Notes: generated by a model from the sequence alone, not told the origin. Numbered from the stretch's first letter, positions 46,616 to 57,111 are shown. The stretch is 64,000 nt of DNA from Duganella sp. Root336D2 (GCF_001425005.1 NZ_LMDB01000012.1:839407-903406); one strand, 5' to 3'. Numbers and translations are program-made.

Positions 46616-48040
46616 ATGGCTACTCATCCTCAAATCCACCGGCTGTTGCGCGAGGTGTTCGGCGTCGAGCGCCTGCGCGCCGGCCAGCAACAAGTGATCG
46701 ACAGCGTGCTGGCGGGCCACGACACGCTTGCCATCATGCCAACCGGAAGCGGCAAGTCGCTGTGCTACCAGATCCCGGCGTCAATATTGAAGGGCAGTAC
46801 CGTGGTGGTATCGCCCCTGATTTCGCTGATGAAAGACCAGGCGGAGAAGCTCGACGGCATTGGCATTGAAGCCGCACAGCTCAACAGCAAAATACCGGCC
46901 GGGCAACAGCAGGAGGCACTGCAGGGTTTGCAGGATAATGAAGACCGCATCGTGTTCTGCACGCCGGAGCGGCTGGCGACGCCGGAGTTCATGTCCCTGC
47001 TGCACCAGGCCGATATCGGTCTGGTGGTGGTCGACGAAGCCCACTGCATCTCGCGCTGGGGCCACGATTTCCGTCCCGCCTATCTCGATATCGGGGCTGC
47101 GCTCGACGCGCTGGGCCGCCCGCCGGTGCTGGCGCTGACTGCTACTGCTACCGATGAAGTGGTGGACGATATCCGCCGCCAGCTCGGCGCGCCGCAGATG
47201 CGCGTGGTGAACACCGGCATCTACCGGCCGAACCTGCACCTGGCGGTGCGCCAGGTCACCAATTCCGATGAGCGCGCGGCCGAGTCGCTGCGCCTGGTGC
47301 GCGAGACAGGCGGCAGCGGCATCGTCTACACTGCCACCGTCAAGGCCGCGCAGGATATGCTGGCGGCGCTCGAGGAGGCCGGCGAAAGCGTGGCGCTCTA
47401 CCACGGCAAACTGCATGCGGGCGAGCGCCACCAGAACCAGGAGCTGTTCATGTCCGGCGCGCGCCGCGTGATGGTGGCAACCAACGCCTTCGGCATGGGC
47501 ATCGACAAGCCCGACATCCGCTTCGTGATCCACCTGCAGGTGCCGGCCAGCCTGGAAGCCTACTACCAGGAGGCGGGGCGGGCTGGACGCGACAGCGGAG
47601 CCGCTGACTGCACGCTGTTGTACTTCCACGAGGATAAGCGCGTGCAGCAGTTCTTCCTGGCGCGCAGCTATCCCGACGCGGCCCTGCTTCGCGCAGCGTA
47701 CCAGGCAACTTCCAGCGGCGAACGGCCGCGCGACAATCGCAGCCAGGTCGCGCTCAAGCTGTTGAAGGAAGGCGGCTGGCTGAAACAGGACCGCAAGCTG
47801 CAGTACCGGCTGGCCGGCGCCGCGCCGCGCCCGGTCGACTTCGAACGGCTGGCGGAGCGCTATCGCGAAAAGCAGGAGCATGACCGCGAAGCGCTGGCGC
47901 AAATGGTGTCGTACGCCCAGAGCGGATATTGCCGCTGGAAGCTCCTGCTCGACTACTTCGGCGACGAATCCACCGGCATCGAGCGCTGCGGTACTTGCGA
48001 CAACTGCAGGTCGCCGCCGACAATCGGCACAGGAGCGTGA
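46616..48040 (+). CDS. recQ: RecQ-like ATP-dependent DNA helicase, short form
   Basis: 474 residues. Superfamily 2 motifs are clear: Walker A TGSGKS with Lys47, DEAHCISRWGHDFRP (DEAH near 142), ALTATAT and the QEAGRAGRD motif VI. The zinc module follows (Cys...CGTCDNC, ~440-465), and the protein then ends. E. coli RecQ continues with winged-helix and HRDC domains, which are missing here. It heads a tight five-gene run; the exonuclease ATG is 2 bases after its stop. Confidence 0.9.
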   Translation: MATHPQIHRLLREVFGVERLRAGQQQVIDSVLAGHDTLAIMPTGSGKSLCYQIPASILKGSTVVVSPLISLMKDQAEKLDGIGIEAAQLNSKIPAGQQQEALQGLQDNEDRIVFCTPERLATPEFMSLLHQADIGLVVVDEAHCISRWGHDFRPAYLDIGAALDALGRPPVLALTATATDEVVDDIRRQLGAPQMRVVNTGIYRPNLHLAVRQVTNSDERAAESLRLVRETGGSGIVYTATVKAAQDMLAALEEAGESVALYHGKLHAGERHQNQELFMSGARRVMVATNAFGMGIDKPDIRFVIHLQVPASLEAYYQEAGRAGRDSGAADCTLLYFHEDKRVQQFFLARSYPDAALLRAAYQATSSGERPRDNRSQVALKLLKEGGWLKQDRKLQYRLAGAAPRPVDFERLAERYREKQEHDREALAQMVSYAQSGYCRWKLLLDYFGDESTGIERCGTCDNCRSPPTIGTGA

Positions 48041-48042
48041 TC

Positions 48043-49065
48043 ATGGCGGACATGGTAGTGGTACGCAAGGAAGGCCTTTTCTGCGTACCCGGCGGCTTTT
48101 ACATCGACCCCTGGCGGCCAGTGGAACGCGCTGTGATCACGCACGGCCATGGCGACCATGCACGGCCCGGCCATGCGCATTACCTGTGCGCCGCGCCGGG
48201 GGCTGGCATACTGCGTGCCCGGCTTGGCGATATCAATGTGCAGGCCATGGCTTACGGCGAGGCGCTCGAGCACAATGGCGTGCGTATTTCGCTGCACCCG
48301 GCCGGGCATGTCCTCGGCTCGGCACAAGTGCGCATGGAATACCAGGGCGAGGTGTGGGTTGCCTCCGGCGACTACAAAGTGGAACCCGATGCTACCTGCA
48401 CGCCATTCGAAGCAGTGCGCTGCCACTGCTTCATCACCGAGTCGACCTTCGGCCTGCCGATCTACCGCTGGCAGCCGCAGCAGGCAATCTTCGACGATAT
48501 GAATGCCTGGTGGCGCCGCAATGCGCAGGAGGAGCGCTGCAGCGTCATGCTGTGCTACGCGTTCGGCAAGGCGCAGCGCATCCTCAGCGGGCTCGATCCA
48601 TCGATTGGCCCAATTGTCTGCCATGGCGCGGTGGAACCGCTGAACCGGATTTATCGCGAAGGAGGCGTTGCGCTGCCGCCAACCGTCATGGTGAGCGATG
48701 TGGACAAGGCCGCGCTGCGCCAGGCGCTGGTACTGGCGCCGCCCTCGGCTGCCGGATCTCCGTGGATACGGCGCTTCGGCGATTTGAGCGACGCCTTTGC
48801 CAGCGGCTGGATGCAATTGCGCGGCGCGCGCCGGCGGCGGGCGGTGGACCGGGGTTTCGTCCTGTCCGACCATGCCGACTGGCCCGGCCTGATGCAAGCA
48901 ATCCGTGCGACAGGAGCGCAGCGTGTAATTGTCACGCACGGTTCGATTCCCGTCATGGTGCGCTGGCTGTGCCAGAACGGCTACGATGCCAAGGCCTTCG
49001 ATACCGAATACGGCGACGAGGAGGCGGGGGCGGCAGGGGCGACAGCGGAGGCGGGCGATGCGTGA
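48043..49065 (+). CDS. Ligase-associated DNA exonuclease (metallo-beta-lactamase fold)
   Basis: 340 residues from the ATG at 48043 (ribosome site aggag). Metallo-beta-lactamase/beta-CASP type metal site: THGHGDH with His34, His36, Asp38 and His39, then HPAGHVLGS, ESTFG and SDHADW. This matches the MBL exonuclease of the bacterial Lhr-ligase gene cluster. It overlaps the ligase start by 8 bases. Confidence 0.9.
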   Translation: MADMVVVRKEGLFCVPGGFYIDPWRPVERAVITHGHGDHARPGHAHYLCAAPGAGILRARLGDINVQAMAYGEALEHNGVRISLHPAGHVLGSAQVRMEYQGEVWVASGDYKVEPDATCTPFEAVRCHCFITESTFGLPIYRWQPQQAIFDDMNAWWRRNAQEERCSVMLCYAFGKAQRILSGLDPSIGPIVCHGAVEPLNRIYREGGVALPPTVMVSDVDKAALRQALVLAPPSAAGSPWIRRFGDLSDAFASGWMQLRGARRRRAVDRGFVLSDHADWPGLMQAIRATGAQRVIVTHGSIPVMVRWLCQNGYDAKAFDTEYGDEEAGAAGATAEAGDA

Positions 49066-50692
49066 GTTTGCGCGCCTGTATGCGGAACTGGACGAAACCA
49101 CGTCCACCAATCGCAAGCTGGAAGCACTGCAGGCTTATTTCAGCAAGGCCGCGCCGGAAAATGCGGCATGGGCCGTTTATTTCCTGGCCGGCGGCAAGCC
49201 GCGGCAGGCGGTCCCGGTCAAGCTGCTGCGCCAGTATGCGACGGCGTATGCCGGACTGGACGAATGGCTGTTCGATGAATGCTACAACGCGGTCGGCGAC
49301 CTGGCGGAGACGATCGCCCATATCCTGCCAGCGCCCAAGCGGGAAAGCGATGTTGGCCTGGCGCAGTGGATCGAACAGCGTATCGCCCCTTTGCGCGGCG
49401 CAGCTCCGGACGAGGTGCGGGCGGCCTTGTTCCGCTATTGGGATGAACTCGAGACGCGCGAACGCTTCCTCCTCGTCAAATTGATTGGCGGCGGCTTCCG
49501 TGTCGGCGTATCGCGCCTATTGGTTACGCGTGCGCTCAGTGCCATCGCAGCGGTGGACAGCAAGCTTGTCGCGCAGCGCCTGATGGGTTGGACCGATGGC
49601 CGGGTGCGGCCCACGGCGCAAGGCTTCCTGCAATTGATTGCGGCGCCCTCGGCGACTGAACATGCGGAGCGCGGCGGGCAACCGTATCCGTTTTTCCTGG
49701 CGCACGCCTTACAGGGCGATCCCGCCGCGCTGGGGGAGCTGGCCGACTGGCAGGTCGAGTGGAAATACGATGGCATGCGTGCGCAGCTGGTATCGCGGGC
49801 CGGGCTGAATTTCCTGTGGTCGCGCGGCGAAGACTTGATTACCGAGCGCTTCCCCGAGCTGGTGTCCATCCGCCTGCCGCAGGGAACGGTGATCGATGGC
49901 GAAATCCTGGTCTGGCCACAAGGCGATGCACCCGCGCCGTTCGCGGCACTGCAAAAACGCATTGGCCGCAAGCTGCTGGGCGCGAAACTGCTGGCCGAGT
50001 TACCGGCGGTGCTGGTGGCCTATGATTTGCTCGAGCTGGATGGCGTTGACATCCGCCAGTTGCCGCAACACGAGCGGCGTGCCTTGCTGGAGCGATTGGT
50101 AGGGCAGGCAGGACAGCCGCAACTGCGGCTGTCGCCGCTGGTGCTGGCGGAAGACTGGGCGCAGCTGGCGCAGGTCCGGACCGAGTCGCGCGCGCGCGGC
50201 GTGGAGGGCATGATGCTTAAAGCGCGGGGCGCGCAGTACGGCGTTGGGCGCACCAAGGACGTGGGTACGTGGTGGAAGTGGAAGATCGATCCCTTCAGCG
50301 TTGATGCGGTGCTGGTCTATGCGCAAGCGGGGCATGGAAGGCGCGCTTCGCTGTACACCGATTACACGTTTGCGGTGTGGGATAGCGACGCGGATGGCGA
50401 ACGCAAGCTGGTACCGTTTGCCAAGGCCTATTCCGGCTTGACCGATGCGGAGATAGCGCAGGTGGATAATGCGGTGCGCCGCACCACCATTGAGCGTTTC
50501 GGGCCGGTTCGCAGCGTGAAGCCGACCATGGTATTCGAGATCGGCTTCGAAGGCATTGCACTGTCGCCGCGCCACAAGTCGGGGATCGCGGTGCGTTTTC
50601 CACGCATTTTGCGGCGGCGCGATGACAAGGCGGTTGAAGACGCCGATACGCTCGATACCTTGCGCGGTTTGCTGGTGCAGGCGCCGCCATGA
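49058..50692 (+). CDS. ATP-dependent DNA ligase of the repair cassette
   Basis: 544 residues from the ATG at 49058. N-terminal DNA-binding domain (~1-200), adenylation domain with nucleophile Lys236 in EWKYDGMR, later motifs [18 protein letters not shown] and WWKWKID, and an OB domain to the end. Replicative bacterial ligase is NAD-dependent, so this ATP enzyme has a repair role. Overlaps both neighbours (8 and 4 bases), which implies coupled translation and fixed stoichiometry. Confidence 0.93.
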   Translation: MREFARLYAELDETTSTNRKLEALQAYFSKAAPENAAWAVYFLAGGKPRQAVPVKLLRQYATAYAGLDEWLFDECYNAVGDLAETIAHILPAPKRESDVGLAQWIEQRIAPLRGAAPDEVRAALFRYWDELETRERFLLVKLIGGGFRVGVSRLLVTRALSAIAAVDSKLVAQRLMGWTDGRVRPTAQGFLQLIAAPSATEHAERGGQPYPFFLAHALQGDPAALGELADWQVEWKYDGMRAQLVSRAGLNFLWSRGEDLITERFPELVSIRLPQGTVIDGEILVWPQGDAPAPFAALQKRIGRKLLGAKLLAELPAVLVAYDLLELDGVDIRQLPQHERRALLERLVGQAGQPQLRLSPLVLAEDWAQLAQVRTESRARGVEGMMLKARGAQYGVGRTKDVGTWWKWKIDPFSVDAVLVYAQAGHGRRASLYTDYTFAVWDSDADGERKLVPFAKAYSGLTDAEIAQVDNAVRRTTIERFGPVRSVKPTMVFEIGFEGIALSPRHKSGIAVRFPRILRRRDDKAVEDADTLDTLRGLLVQAPP

Positions 50693-53220
50693 GCCCGGCT
50701 TTCCCCCGGCCACGCCCCTTGCCGTCTCGCCAGCCGCCTGCCGGGCCGGCGCCGGCGCCGGTGCGGGTGCGGGTGCTTGCCGCCGGCGCGCCTGCCGGAC
50801 CTTCGCGCGAGGCGGTGGAAACATGGTTCGCGGCGCGCGGCTGGTCAATTTTCCCCTTCCAGCGCGAGGTATGGGATGCTGCCGGGCGCGGCGCATCCGG
50901 CCTGCTGCACGCAACGACCGGCTCGGGCAAGACACTGGCTGTCTGGCTCGCGGCCTTGCAGCGTGCGAAAGCCAGCCGCAAGCCGGGCTTGCGCATGCTC
51001 TGGGTCACGCCCATGCGCGCACTCGCTGCGGACACCTTGCGCGCATTGCAGTCCTCGGCCGCCGACTTGCAGCCAGGCTGGCAGATTGAATCCCGCACCG
51101 GCGACACCGACAGCGCAACGCGAGCCAGGCAAGCGCGCATCCTGCCGCACGCACTGGTGACGACCCCGGAAAGCCTCACCGTCCTGCTTAGCCGCCCTGA
51201 GGCGCAGGAGCTGTTTGCGAATCTCGACATGCTGGTAGTCGACGAATGGCATGAGCTGATGGGAAACAAGCGCGGTGTGCAAACGCAGCTCGCGCTGGCC
51301 CGGCTGCGCAACTGGCAGCCAGCGCTGGTGGTGTGGGGCCTCTCGGCCACCCTCGGCAACCTGCAGCAGGCGCGCGAGGTGCTGGCGCCGCAAGGCGTGA
51401 TTGTCGAAGGCCATCTGCGCAAGGAGCTGCTGATCGATACCCTGGTGCCCGAGCATCCATCGCGCTTCCCCTGGGCCGGGCACCTTGGCATCCAGATGCT
51501 GGAACCGGTGGCGAACGAGATCGCCCGGCACGCCAGTACCCTGGTGTTCTGCAACACCCGCTCCCAGGCGGAATTGTGGTACCAGAACCTGCTCGCGGCA
51601 CGGCCGGAGTGGGCCGGCCTGATTGCCCTGCACCATGGCTCGCTCGACAAGGAAGTACGCGAATGGGTCGAGCAGGGCCTGAAACAGGGCAGGCTGAAAG
51701 CGGTGGTGTGCACCTCGAGCCTTGACCTGGGTGTCGACTTCCTGCCCGTCGAAAGGGTGCTGCAGATCGGCAGCGCGAAAGGCATTGCGCGCCTGCTGCA
51801 GCGCGCCGGCCGTTCGGGACACGCGCCTGGCCGCACGTCGCGCATCACGCTGGTGCCAACCCATAGCCTGGAGCTGCTGGAAGCCGCCGGCGCTATCGAA
51901 GGCGTGCGCGAACGTCACATTGAGCCACGCCTGCCGCCGGAAAAACCGCTGGACGTACTGGTGCAGCACCTGGTCACGGTGGCCGTGGGAGGCGGCTTTC
52001 GCAGCGAGGAACTGCTGGCCGAGGTGCGCACAGCATGGTCCTACCGCGCGCTAAGCGGGGAGGAATGGCAATGGGCGCTGGACTTCGTGGCGCGCGGCGG
52101 GCAAAGCCTGTCGGCCTATCCCGAATACCGCCGCGTGCTGCCGGACGAGGGAGGCATTTACCGCGTGCCCGACGCTGCCATCGCGCGCCGCCACCGCATG
52201 GGCATCGGCACCATTGTTTCGGAAGCGACGGTGCAGGTGAAATATATGAATGGGTCCGCGCTTGGCAGCGTGGAGGAGGGCTTTATCGCGCGGCTGGCCA
52301 AGGGCGACCACTTCCTGTTCGGCGGACGTATCCTCGAATTCGTGCGCATGCATGAAATGACAGCGTTCGTGCGCCGGGCCACCGGCGCCAAGGGGGCGGT
52401 GCCGCGCTGGCAGGGCGGCAAGATGCCGCTGTCGTCCGAACTGGCCCGTGCCGCGCTGGAGCAGTTGCGGCGTGCCACTGAAGGGCGCTACGACGGTCCG
52501 GAAATGCAGGCCATCCGGCCGCTGCTGGAAATCCAGCAGCGCTGGTCGGCGCTGCCCACGCCTGACGCGACTGTGATCGAGGCCATGGAAAGCAGGGAAG
52601 GGCATCATCTGTTCGTCTATCCCTTTGCCGGACGTTCGGTACACATCGGGCTGGCCTCCCTGCTGGCCTTCCGTATTGCGCGCACACTGCCCGCCACATT
52701 TTCGATTGCCGTCAACGACTACGGCTTTGAATTGCTGGCGCCGCAAGCGATGCCGTGGCGCGAGGCGCTGGTCGATGGCGATGCTTTCAGCAGCGAACAG
52801 TTGCTGGAGGACGTATTGGCGAGCCTGAATGCCAGCGAACTGTCGCAACGCCGCTTTCGCGAAATTGCGCGCATCGCGGGCCTGATTTTCCAGGGCTATC
52901 CGGGGCAGCCGAAAAGCAACCGGCAGCTGCAGGCTTCCTCTTCCTTGTTCTTTGAAGTCTTCCGCAAGCACGATGCCGGCAACCTGCTGCTGACACAAGC
53001 CCAGCGCGAGGTGCTCGAACAGGAGCTTGAACTGGGGCGCCTGCGCGCCACGCTGGATGATCTACAGCGGCGCCGGGCCAGCTTCCACCAGGTGCCGCGC
53101 GCCACGCCGTTCGGCTTTGCACTGATGGTTGAACGCTTCCGCGAAAAGCTGACGACGGAAAGGCTGTCCGACCGGGTGGCCCGTATGTTGCGCGAACTCG
53201 AAAAGGCGGCCGGCCCATGA
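50689..53220 (+). CDS. Ligase-associated Lhr-type DEXH helicase
   Basis: 843 residues. A Pro/Arg-rich N-terminal extension of ~45 residues, then helicase motifs: Walker A ATTGSGKT with Lys81, DEWHELMG (DEXH), SATLGNL, GRSGH. The long C-terminal part holds the Lhr-core winged-helix and domain 4 ([31 protein letters not shown] region). Such enzymes unwind RNA:DNA and DNA duplexes 3' to 5'. Starts in the ATGA overlap with the ligase. Confidence 0.93.
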   Translation: MSPAFPRPRPLPSRQPPAGPAPAPVRVRVLAAGAPAGPSREAVETWFAARGWSIFPFQREVWDAAGRGASGLLHATTGSGKTLAVWLAALQRAKASRKPGLRMLWVTPMRALAADTLRALQSSAADLQPGWQIESRTGDTDSATRARQARILPHALVTTPESLTVLLSRPEAQELFANLDMLVVDEWHELMGNKRGVQTQLALARLRNWQPALVVWGLSATLGNLQQAREVLAPQGVIVEGHLRKELLIDTLVPEHPSRFPWAGHLGIQMLEPVANEIARHASTLVFCNTRSQAELWYQNLLAARPEWAGLIALHHGSLDKEVREWVEQGLKQGRLKAVVCTSSLDLGVDFLPVERVLQIGSAKGIARLLQRAGRSGHAPGRTSRITLVPTHSLELLEAAGAIEGVRERHIEPRLPPEKPLDVLVQHLVTVAVGGGFRSEELLAEVRTAWSYRALSGEEWQWALDFVARGGQSLSAYPEYRRVLPDEGGIYRVPDAAIARRHRMGIGTIVSEATVQVKYMNGSALGSVEEGFIARLAKGDHFLFGGRILEFVRMHEMTAFVRRATGAKGAVPRWQGGKMPLSSELARAALEQLRRATEGRYDGPEMQAIRPLLEIQQRWSALPTPDATVIEAMESREGHHLFVYPFAGRSVHIGLASLLAFRIARTLPATFSIAVNDYGFELLAPQAMPWREALVDGDAFSSEQLLEDVLASLNASELSQRRFREIARIAGLIFQGYPGQPKSNRQLQASSSLFFEVFRKHDAGNLLLTQAQREVLEQELELGRLRATLDDLQRRRASFHQVPRATPFGFALMVERFREKLTTERLSDRVARMLRELEKAAGP

Positions 53221-53873
53221 ATGCCGTTGCAGCAGAACTGGCGGGCGAGCAGGTGCTGCTGTTGCCGCAAAAGGCCTTGTACTGGCCCGCCGCCAGGACC
53301 CTGATGGTAGCCGACATCCATTTCGGCAAGGCCGCCAGCTTCCGCGCTTTGGGCGTGCCGGTACCGCGCGGGACCACCAGTGAAAACCTTGCATCGCTCG
53401 AAACGTTGGTAACTGCTTATGACACGCGGCGTCTCGTCTTTCTCGGCGACTTCCTGCATTCGAAGGCGGCACAGGCAACGGCAACATTGCAGGCCATGCT
53501 AGATTGGCGCGGGCGGCATCGGGAGCTGGAGTTGCTGCTGGTGCGCGGCAACCATGACTGGCACGCGGGCGACCCGTCCACCTTATTGGATGTGGCCGTG
53601 GTCGAGGAACCGTTTGCCTGCGGTCCTTTCGCCTTGTGCCACCACCCCGACGTCGCTGGCGAAGGCTACGTCATCGCCGGCCATGTGCATCCCGTGTTTC
53701 ACCTGCGCACTGGGCGCGAGTCGCTGCGCCTGCCTTGCTTTCTGCTTGGCACTACGCGGACTATCCTGCCGGCCTTTGGCGCCTTTACTGGCGGGCATTC
53801 TTTAATTCCGCAAGCCAGCGATAAAGTCTACCTGGTTGCGGATGGATTGATTTTCCAGATTGAAAAAAGGTAG
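53217..53873 (+). CDS. pdeM: Ligase-associated metallophosphoesterase endonuclease PdeM
   Basis: 218 residues. Calcineurin-like phosphoesterase motifs are all present: VADIHFGK (Asp33, His35), LGDFLHS, VRGNHDW, CHHPD and AGHVHP. In studied clusters this is a Mn-dependent nuclease working with the Lhr helicase, MBL exonuclease and ligase. The start overlaps the helicase stop by 4 bases; it ends the operon. Confidence 0.9.
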   Translation: MNAVAAELAGEQVLLLPQKALYWPAARTLMVADIHFGKAASFRALGVPVPRGTTSENLASLETLVTAYDTRRLVFLGDFLHSKAAQATATLQAMLDWRGRHRELELLLVRGNHDWHAGDPSTLLDVAVVEEPFACGPFALCHHPDVAGEGYVIAGHVHPVFHLRTGRESLRLPCFLLGTTRTILPAFGAFTGGHSLIPQASDKVYLVADGLIFQIEKR

Positions 53874-54002
53874 GCGATATCCTACATTTGTCGCGCTGAA
53901 CGTCCTATATTACCTGTACAGTGCTTGCACTAACATGAGTTCTCCCGCGCCTACGGTAAGGGGCGGGGGTCTTTTCCACCGAACCAAGCAGGGGGACGAA
54001 TC

Positions 54003-54347
54003 ATGGCTTCGAACAATCCAGGCGACAAACGCGGCAACCGGCAGGATAGTCCTGCCGGCAGCAAGCAAAGTGCACGTGGCTTTGCCTCCATGGACCCACA
54101 GCGCCAGCGGGAAATTGCTTCCGAAGGCGGCCGCGCAGCCCACCAGAAGGGCACGGCGCACGAGTTCACTTCCGAGGAAGCACGCCGCGCCGGCAGCATG
54201 AGCCACAAGAACGATGGTAACCGCCAGAGCGGTTCGCGCGGCAATGCCAGCCGCAGCGAACAGCAGCCCAGCGAGGGCCAGCAGGAAGTCGGCAAGGACT
54301 ACCAGCAGGACTACCAGGGCAACAAGCAAGGTGGCGACAAGTATTAG
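54003..54347 (+). CDS. KGG-repeat (con-10/YciG-like) general stress protein
   Basis: 114 residues, extremely hydrophilic (Gly, Gln, Ser, Asn, Lys). Contains the KGG-type pairs RGFASMDPQRQREIASEGG and AHEFTSEEARRAG. YciG/con-10 proteins accumulate in stationary phase and stress; their mechanism is unclear. Ribosome site aggggga upstream. The 129 bases between pdeM and this start hold no other gene. Confidence 0.8.
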   Translation: MASNNPGDKRGNRQDSPAGSKQSARGFASMDPQRQREIASEGGRAAHQKGTAHEFTSEEARRAGSMSHKNDGNRQSGSRGNASRSEQQPSEGQQEVGKDYQQDYQGNKQGGDKY

Positions 54348-54372
54348 TTTCAATAAAAGTAAGGAGGCCAGC

Positions 54373-54609
54373 ATGGGTAGGCCTGACAAACCCAGTAAGG
54401 ACACGGAGAACCAGCAAAACTTTGTGCTGGTCGATACAGAGCATCCGGAGATCGCCAACACCGCGGTTCCGGAAGGCCAGATCCGCCGCGCCGACCGACC
54501 TTTGCCCGGCAACCGGCAAAGCGCTACGGAAAGCGGTTCGCGGCAGGGCGGTAGTGAGCTGGGCACCGAAGGCGGTGCGCCGGGGCCGGATGCAAGTTCC
54601 GGCGTTTGA
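54373..54609 (+). CDS. Small disordered hydrophilic protein
   Basis: 78 residues from the ATG at 54373 with a perfect ribosome site (aaggagg). Rich in Glu, Pro, Gly, Ser, with no cysteine and no hydrophobic core; probably intrinsically disordered. It lies 25 bases after the KGG gene and before a strong terminator, so the two form a small operon. I do not recognise the family. Confidence 0.65.
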   Translation: MGRPDKPSKDTENQQNFVLVDTEHPEIANTAVPEGQIRRADRPLPGNRQSATESGSRQGGSELGTEGGAPGPDASSGV

Positions 54610-54613
54610 ATAG

Positions 54614-54650
54614 AAAAGGCGGGCCAGTTCTGCACTGGCCCGCCTTTTTA
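54614..54650. terminator. Bidirectional intrinsic terminator
   Basis: A 15-bp perfect stem (54614-54628 with 54634-54648), five-base loop, with T-runs at the ends on both strands. Serves the small stress operon (plus) and the siderophore receptor gene (minus). Confidence 0.92.
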
Positions 54651-54664
54651 TTACGCCAACTTCC

Positions 54665-56956
54665 TTAGAACATGAAATTCGCGGTCACTTGCGCGTAGCG
54701 CGGTGCGCCGAGAGTAGCGCGTGCGCCGCTGTTGTTCAGCGTGTTGACGTAGAACTTGTCGAACACGTTGTACAGGTTCAGCTGCAGGGCCACGTTCTTG
54801 TTCAGCTTGTACGAAGCCATGGCATCGACCACCGTGTAATGCGGAATCGAGGGCATATTGGTTTCGCTTGCCAGTTTGCTCGCATCGACCAGGCGTTCCT
54901 GCTTGCCCATGTAGCGTGCGCCGCCGCCGATGGTCAGTTTGTCGTCGAACTTGTACGTGGTCCACATGGTGGCCGAGACTTTCGGCGACCAGCGGCTTGC
55001 CGCACCTGGTGCGCTGGTTGCGTTGCCGGTCAGGCCTTCCTTGATTTCGGTATCCATGGTGGCGATGCCCGCGGTCACGCTCCAGTTCCGGCTGATCTGG
55101 CCGACCGCGCCCAGTTCAATACCCTGCACTTCGCGCTTGCCCAGTTGCGAGTAGGTGTTGGTTGCCGCGTCGACCAGTTGCGGGAACTCGTTCTTGTTGA
55201 CGGTGCGGTACAGGGCTGCCGTCAGTGCCAGCTGCTTCTGGATCACGTCCCATTTGGTACCCAGTTCCACGTTGGTGGTCTTTTGCGGGTCGAGCGCGGA
55301 GTTATTGATGCTGTTCGAGGTTTGCGAAGACAGCGAGAAGTTGGCGCTGCCTGGCGGCGTTTTCGAGTTGGCGAAGGCGAGGTAGATGCTGCCATCCGCG
55401 GCAGGCTTGTACAGCAGGCCGAGTTTGAAGCTGGCCAGCGTGTCCGATTTCTCGACGTGCGACGGGGTCAGCACGTTGCTGACGAGGGCGGCGCCACTGG
55501 TGGTGGTGGAGTAGTGCTCGAAACGTGCGCCGCCATTCACCTGCCATTGCTCGTTCAGCTTGACCGTATCAAACAGGTAGGCTGCTACGGTGTCGGTCTT
55601 GCCATCGGTGAAAACACCGTTCAGTGCGGGCTTGAAGTTCACCAGAGCGTCATTCGGGTTTGGATGGTACAGATTGGCTGGCGGACCCGCGGTGGAGCCG
55701 TTCGCCGGGTTGGCCATGGTGCCCAGGCCGGCACGCGTCGGCGTGAACTGTTCTTCATGCAGCAGTTCCAGGCCGGTCGACAGGGTGTGCTGCAAGCCGC
55801 CCAGCGTGAATTCGCTGACGACATTGGTGGTGTTGGCCAGAATCTTGTTGTCCTGCAGGACGCTCTGGCGCGTGCGCGCGATGCTCCAGTCGGCGTAGTT
55901 CGTGCCTTTGGCGCTGATCGCGTTGATGCCGCTCAGGATGCGGTCCATCTTCGACTTGCCGTAGCGGGTGGTATTGGTCAGGGTGGTTTTCGGCGCCAGC
56001 TCGTGTTCGATCCTGGCGGTGATCATGTCGGCATCGACTTTCTCGTAGTCGCCGTTCAGGCCGTACCAGTTGTTGCGGTCGACGCGCGGCGCGGCCAGCA
56101 GCGCAGCATTGTTGCTGGTGGTCTTGAGGTCGTTCCAGAAGCCTTCCACGCCGACGCTCGGGATGCCGCCGTCAGGCACGTTGTCCTGGCGGATGTGCTG
56201 CGAGAACAGGTAGACGCGGGTAGGCGTGCCGAGGCCCCAGGCGACCGATGGCGCGATGGCTTTGCTCTCGCGGTCCAGGGCGCGGCTGCCTTTCATGCTG
56301 CCGTCCGAGACCAGCGCGTTCAAACGCATGGCACCACTGCTGCCGAAGGCGCGCGATACGTCGGCGCTCAGGCGCTTGACGCCGCCCTGGGTGAAGCTGA
56401 GGGTGGCGCCGGTGGCGTCTTCGCGGGTGGGCAGCTTGGAGACCAGGTTGATGTAGCCGCCGGCGCCACCGCGGCCGATATCGGCGCCTGCCGGGCCCTT
56501 GGCCACTTCGATTTGCTCAACGTTGAACGCTTCGCGGGTGACCGCGCCGAGGTCGCGGATGCCGTCGACGAAGACGTTGCCCTGGGCGGCGAAGCCGCGC
56601 ATCTGGAAAGTATCGCCGGCGCTGGTGTTGCCGTTCTCGCCCAGCTGCAGGGTGATGCCCGGGGTATTGCGCAGGGCCTCGACGATGGAGGAGGCGCCTT
56701 GTTCCTGGATCAGCTCCTTCCTGATCACGGAAATGGTCTGCGGCGTATCCACCAGCGGTGCGGTCAGCTTCGGCGAAGACGCGCGGTCGGCCTTGTAGGC
56801 GACGTCGGCGGCGGCTTCGACCTTGACTTCGGCCATGGTCTTTTCTTGTGCCTGGGCCTGAACCGAAAATGGCAGGCCGATGGCGGCCATGGCGAGCAGG
56901 GATTGGTTCAGCAGCGGCTGGGCGGCCAGCGTGTGCTTACGGCTACGGATGGTCAA
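54665..56956 (-). CDS. fiu: Fiu/PiuA-like catecholate siderophore TonB-dependent receptor
   Basis: 763 residues if started at TTG 56956, which has ggagag at the right distance and gives a normal signal peptide (TIRSRKHTL...QAQAQE); an upstream ATG at 57010 is less likely. Plug phrases LRNTPGITLQLGENGNTSAGD, VDGIRDLGAVTREAFN, VEQIEVAKGP and the barrel phrase VPDGGIPSVG closely follow E. coli Fiu. The C-terminus is aromatic (TANFMF). It imports ferric catecholates. Divergent from the PepSY-ApbE operon across a Fur-box-like palindrome. Confidence 0.88.
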   Translation of the reverse strand: MTIRSRKHTLAAQPLLNQSLLAMAAIGLPFSVQAQAQEKTMAEVKVEAAADVAYKADRASSPKLTAPLVDTPQTISVIRKELIQEQGASSIVEALRNTPGITLQLGENGNTSAGDTFQMRGFAAQGNVFVDGIRDLGAVTREAFNVEQIEVAKGPAGADIGRGGAGGYINLVSKLPTREDATGATLSFTQGGVKRLSADVSRAFGSSGAMRLNALVSDGSMKGSRALDRESKAIAPSVAWGLGTPTRVYLFSQHIRQDNVPDGGIPSVGVEGFWNDLKTTSNNAALLAAPRVDRNNWYGLNGDYEKVDADMITARIEHELAPKTTLTNTTRYGKSKMDRILSGINAISAKGTNYADWSIARTRQSVLQDNKILANTTNVVSEFTLGGLQHTLSTGLELLHEEQFTPTRAGLGTMANPANGSTAGPPANLYHPNPNDALVNFKPALNGVFTDGKTDTVAAYLFDTVKLNEQWQVNGGARFEHYSTTTSGAALVSNVLTPSHVEKSDTLASFKLGLLYKPAADGSIYLAFANSKTPPGSANFSLSSQTSNSINNSALDPQKTTNVELGTKWDVIQKQLALTAALYRTVNKNEFPQLVDAATNTYSQLGKREVQGIELGAVGQISRNWSVTAGIATMDTEIKEGLTGNATSAPGAASRWSPKVSATMWTTYKFDDKLTIGGGARYMGKQERLVDASKLASETNMPSIPHYTVVDAMASYKLNKNVALQLNLYNVFDKFYVNTLNNSGARATLGAPRYAQVTANFMF

Positions 56957-57053
56957 AATTCTCTCCAGATTTGATGCAGTTGATGTCTTCCGGCTGGCTG
57001 CATCCGTCAAACTGGAGGTGGCTGGCTGTTACGGGTATGTAAAGCAATGTAAA

Positions 57054-57068
57054 TGATAACGATTCTCA
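57054..57068. promoter_or_regulatory. Fur-box-like palindrome
   Basis: tgataac-g-attctca matches the 7-1-7 Fur consensus (TGATAAT-n-ATTATCA) at 12 of 14 arm positions. It lies 98 bases from the receptor start and 44 bases from the PepSY gene, well placed to repress both divergent operons when iron is plentiful. Confidence 0.75.
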
Positions 57069-57111
57069 ATTGCATTAGCAAGTCTGGTGCATTATTATCT
57101 GGTATTCACTT

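Noticed and set aside
54689..56974. Open frame of 761 codons on the plus strand
   Set aside because: Mirror of the Fiu-like receptor; the receptor reading shows full family motifs and this one none.
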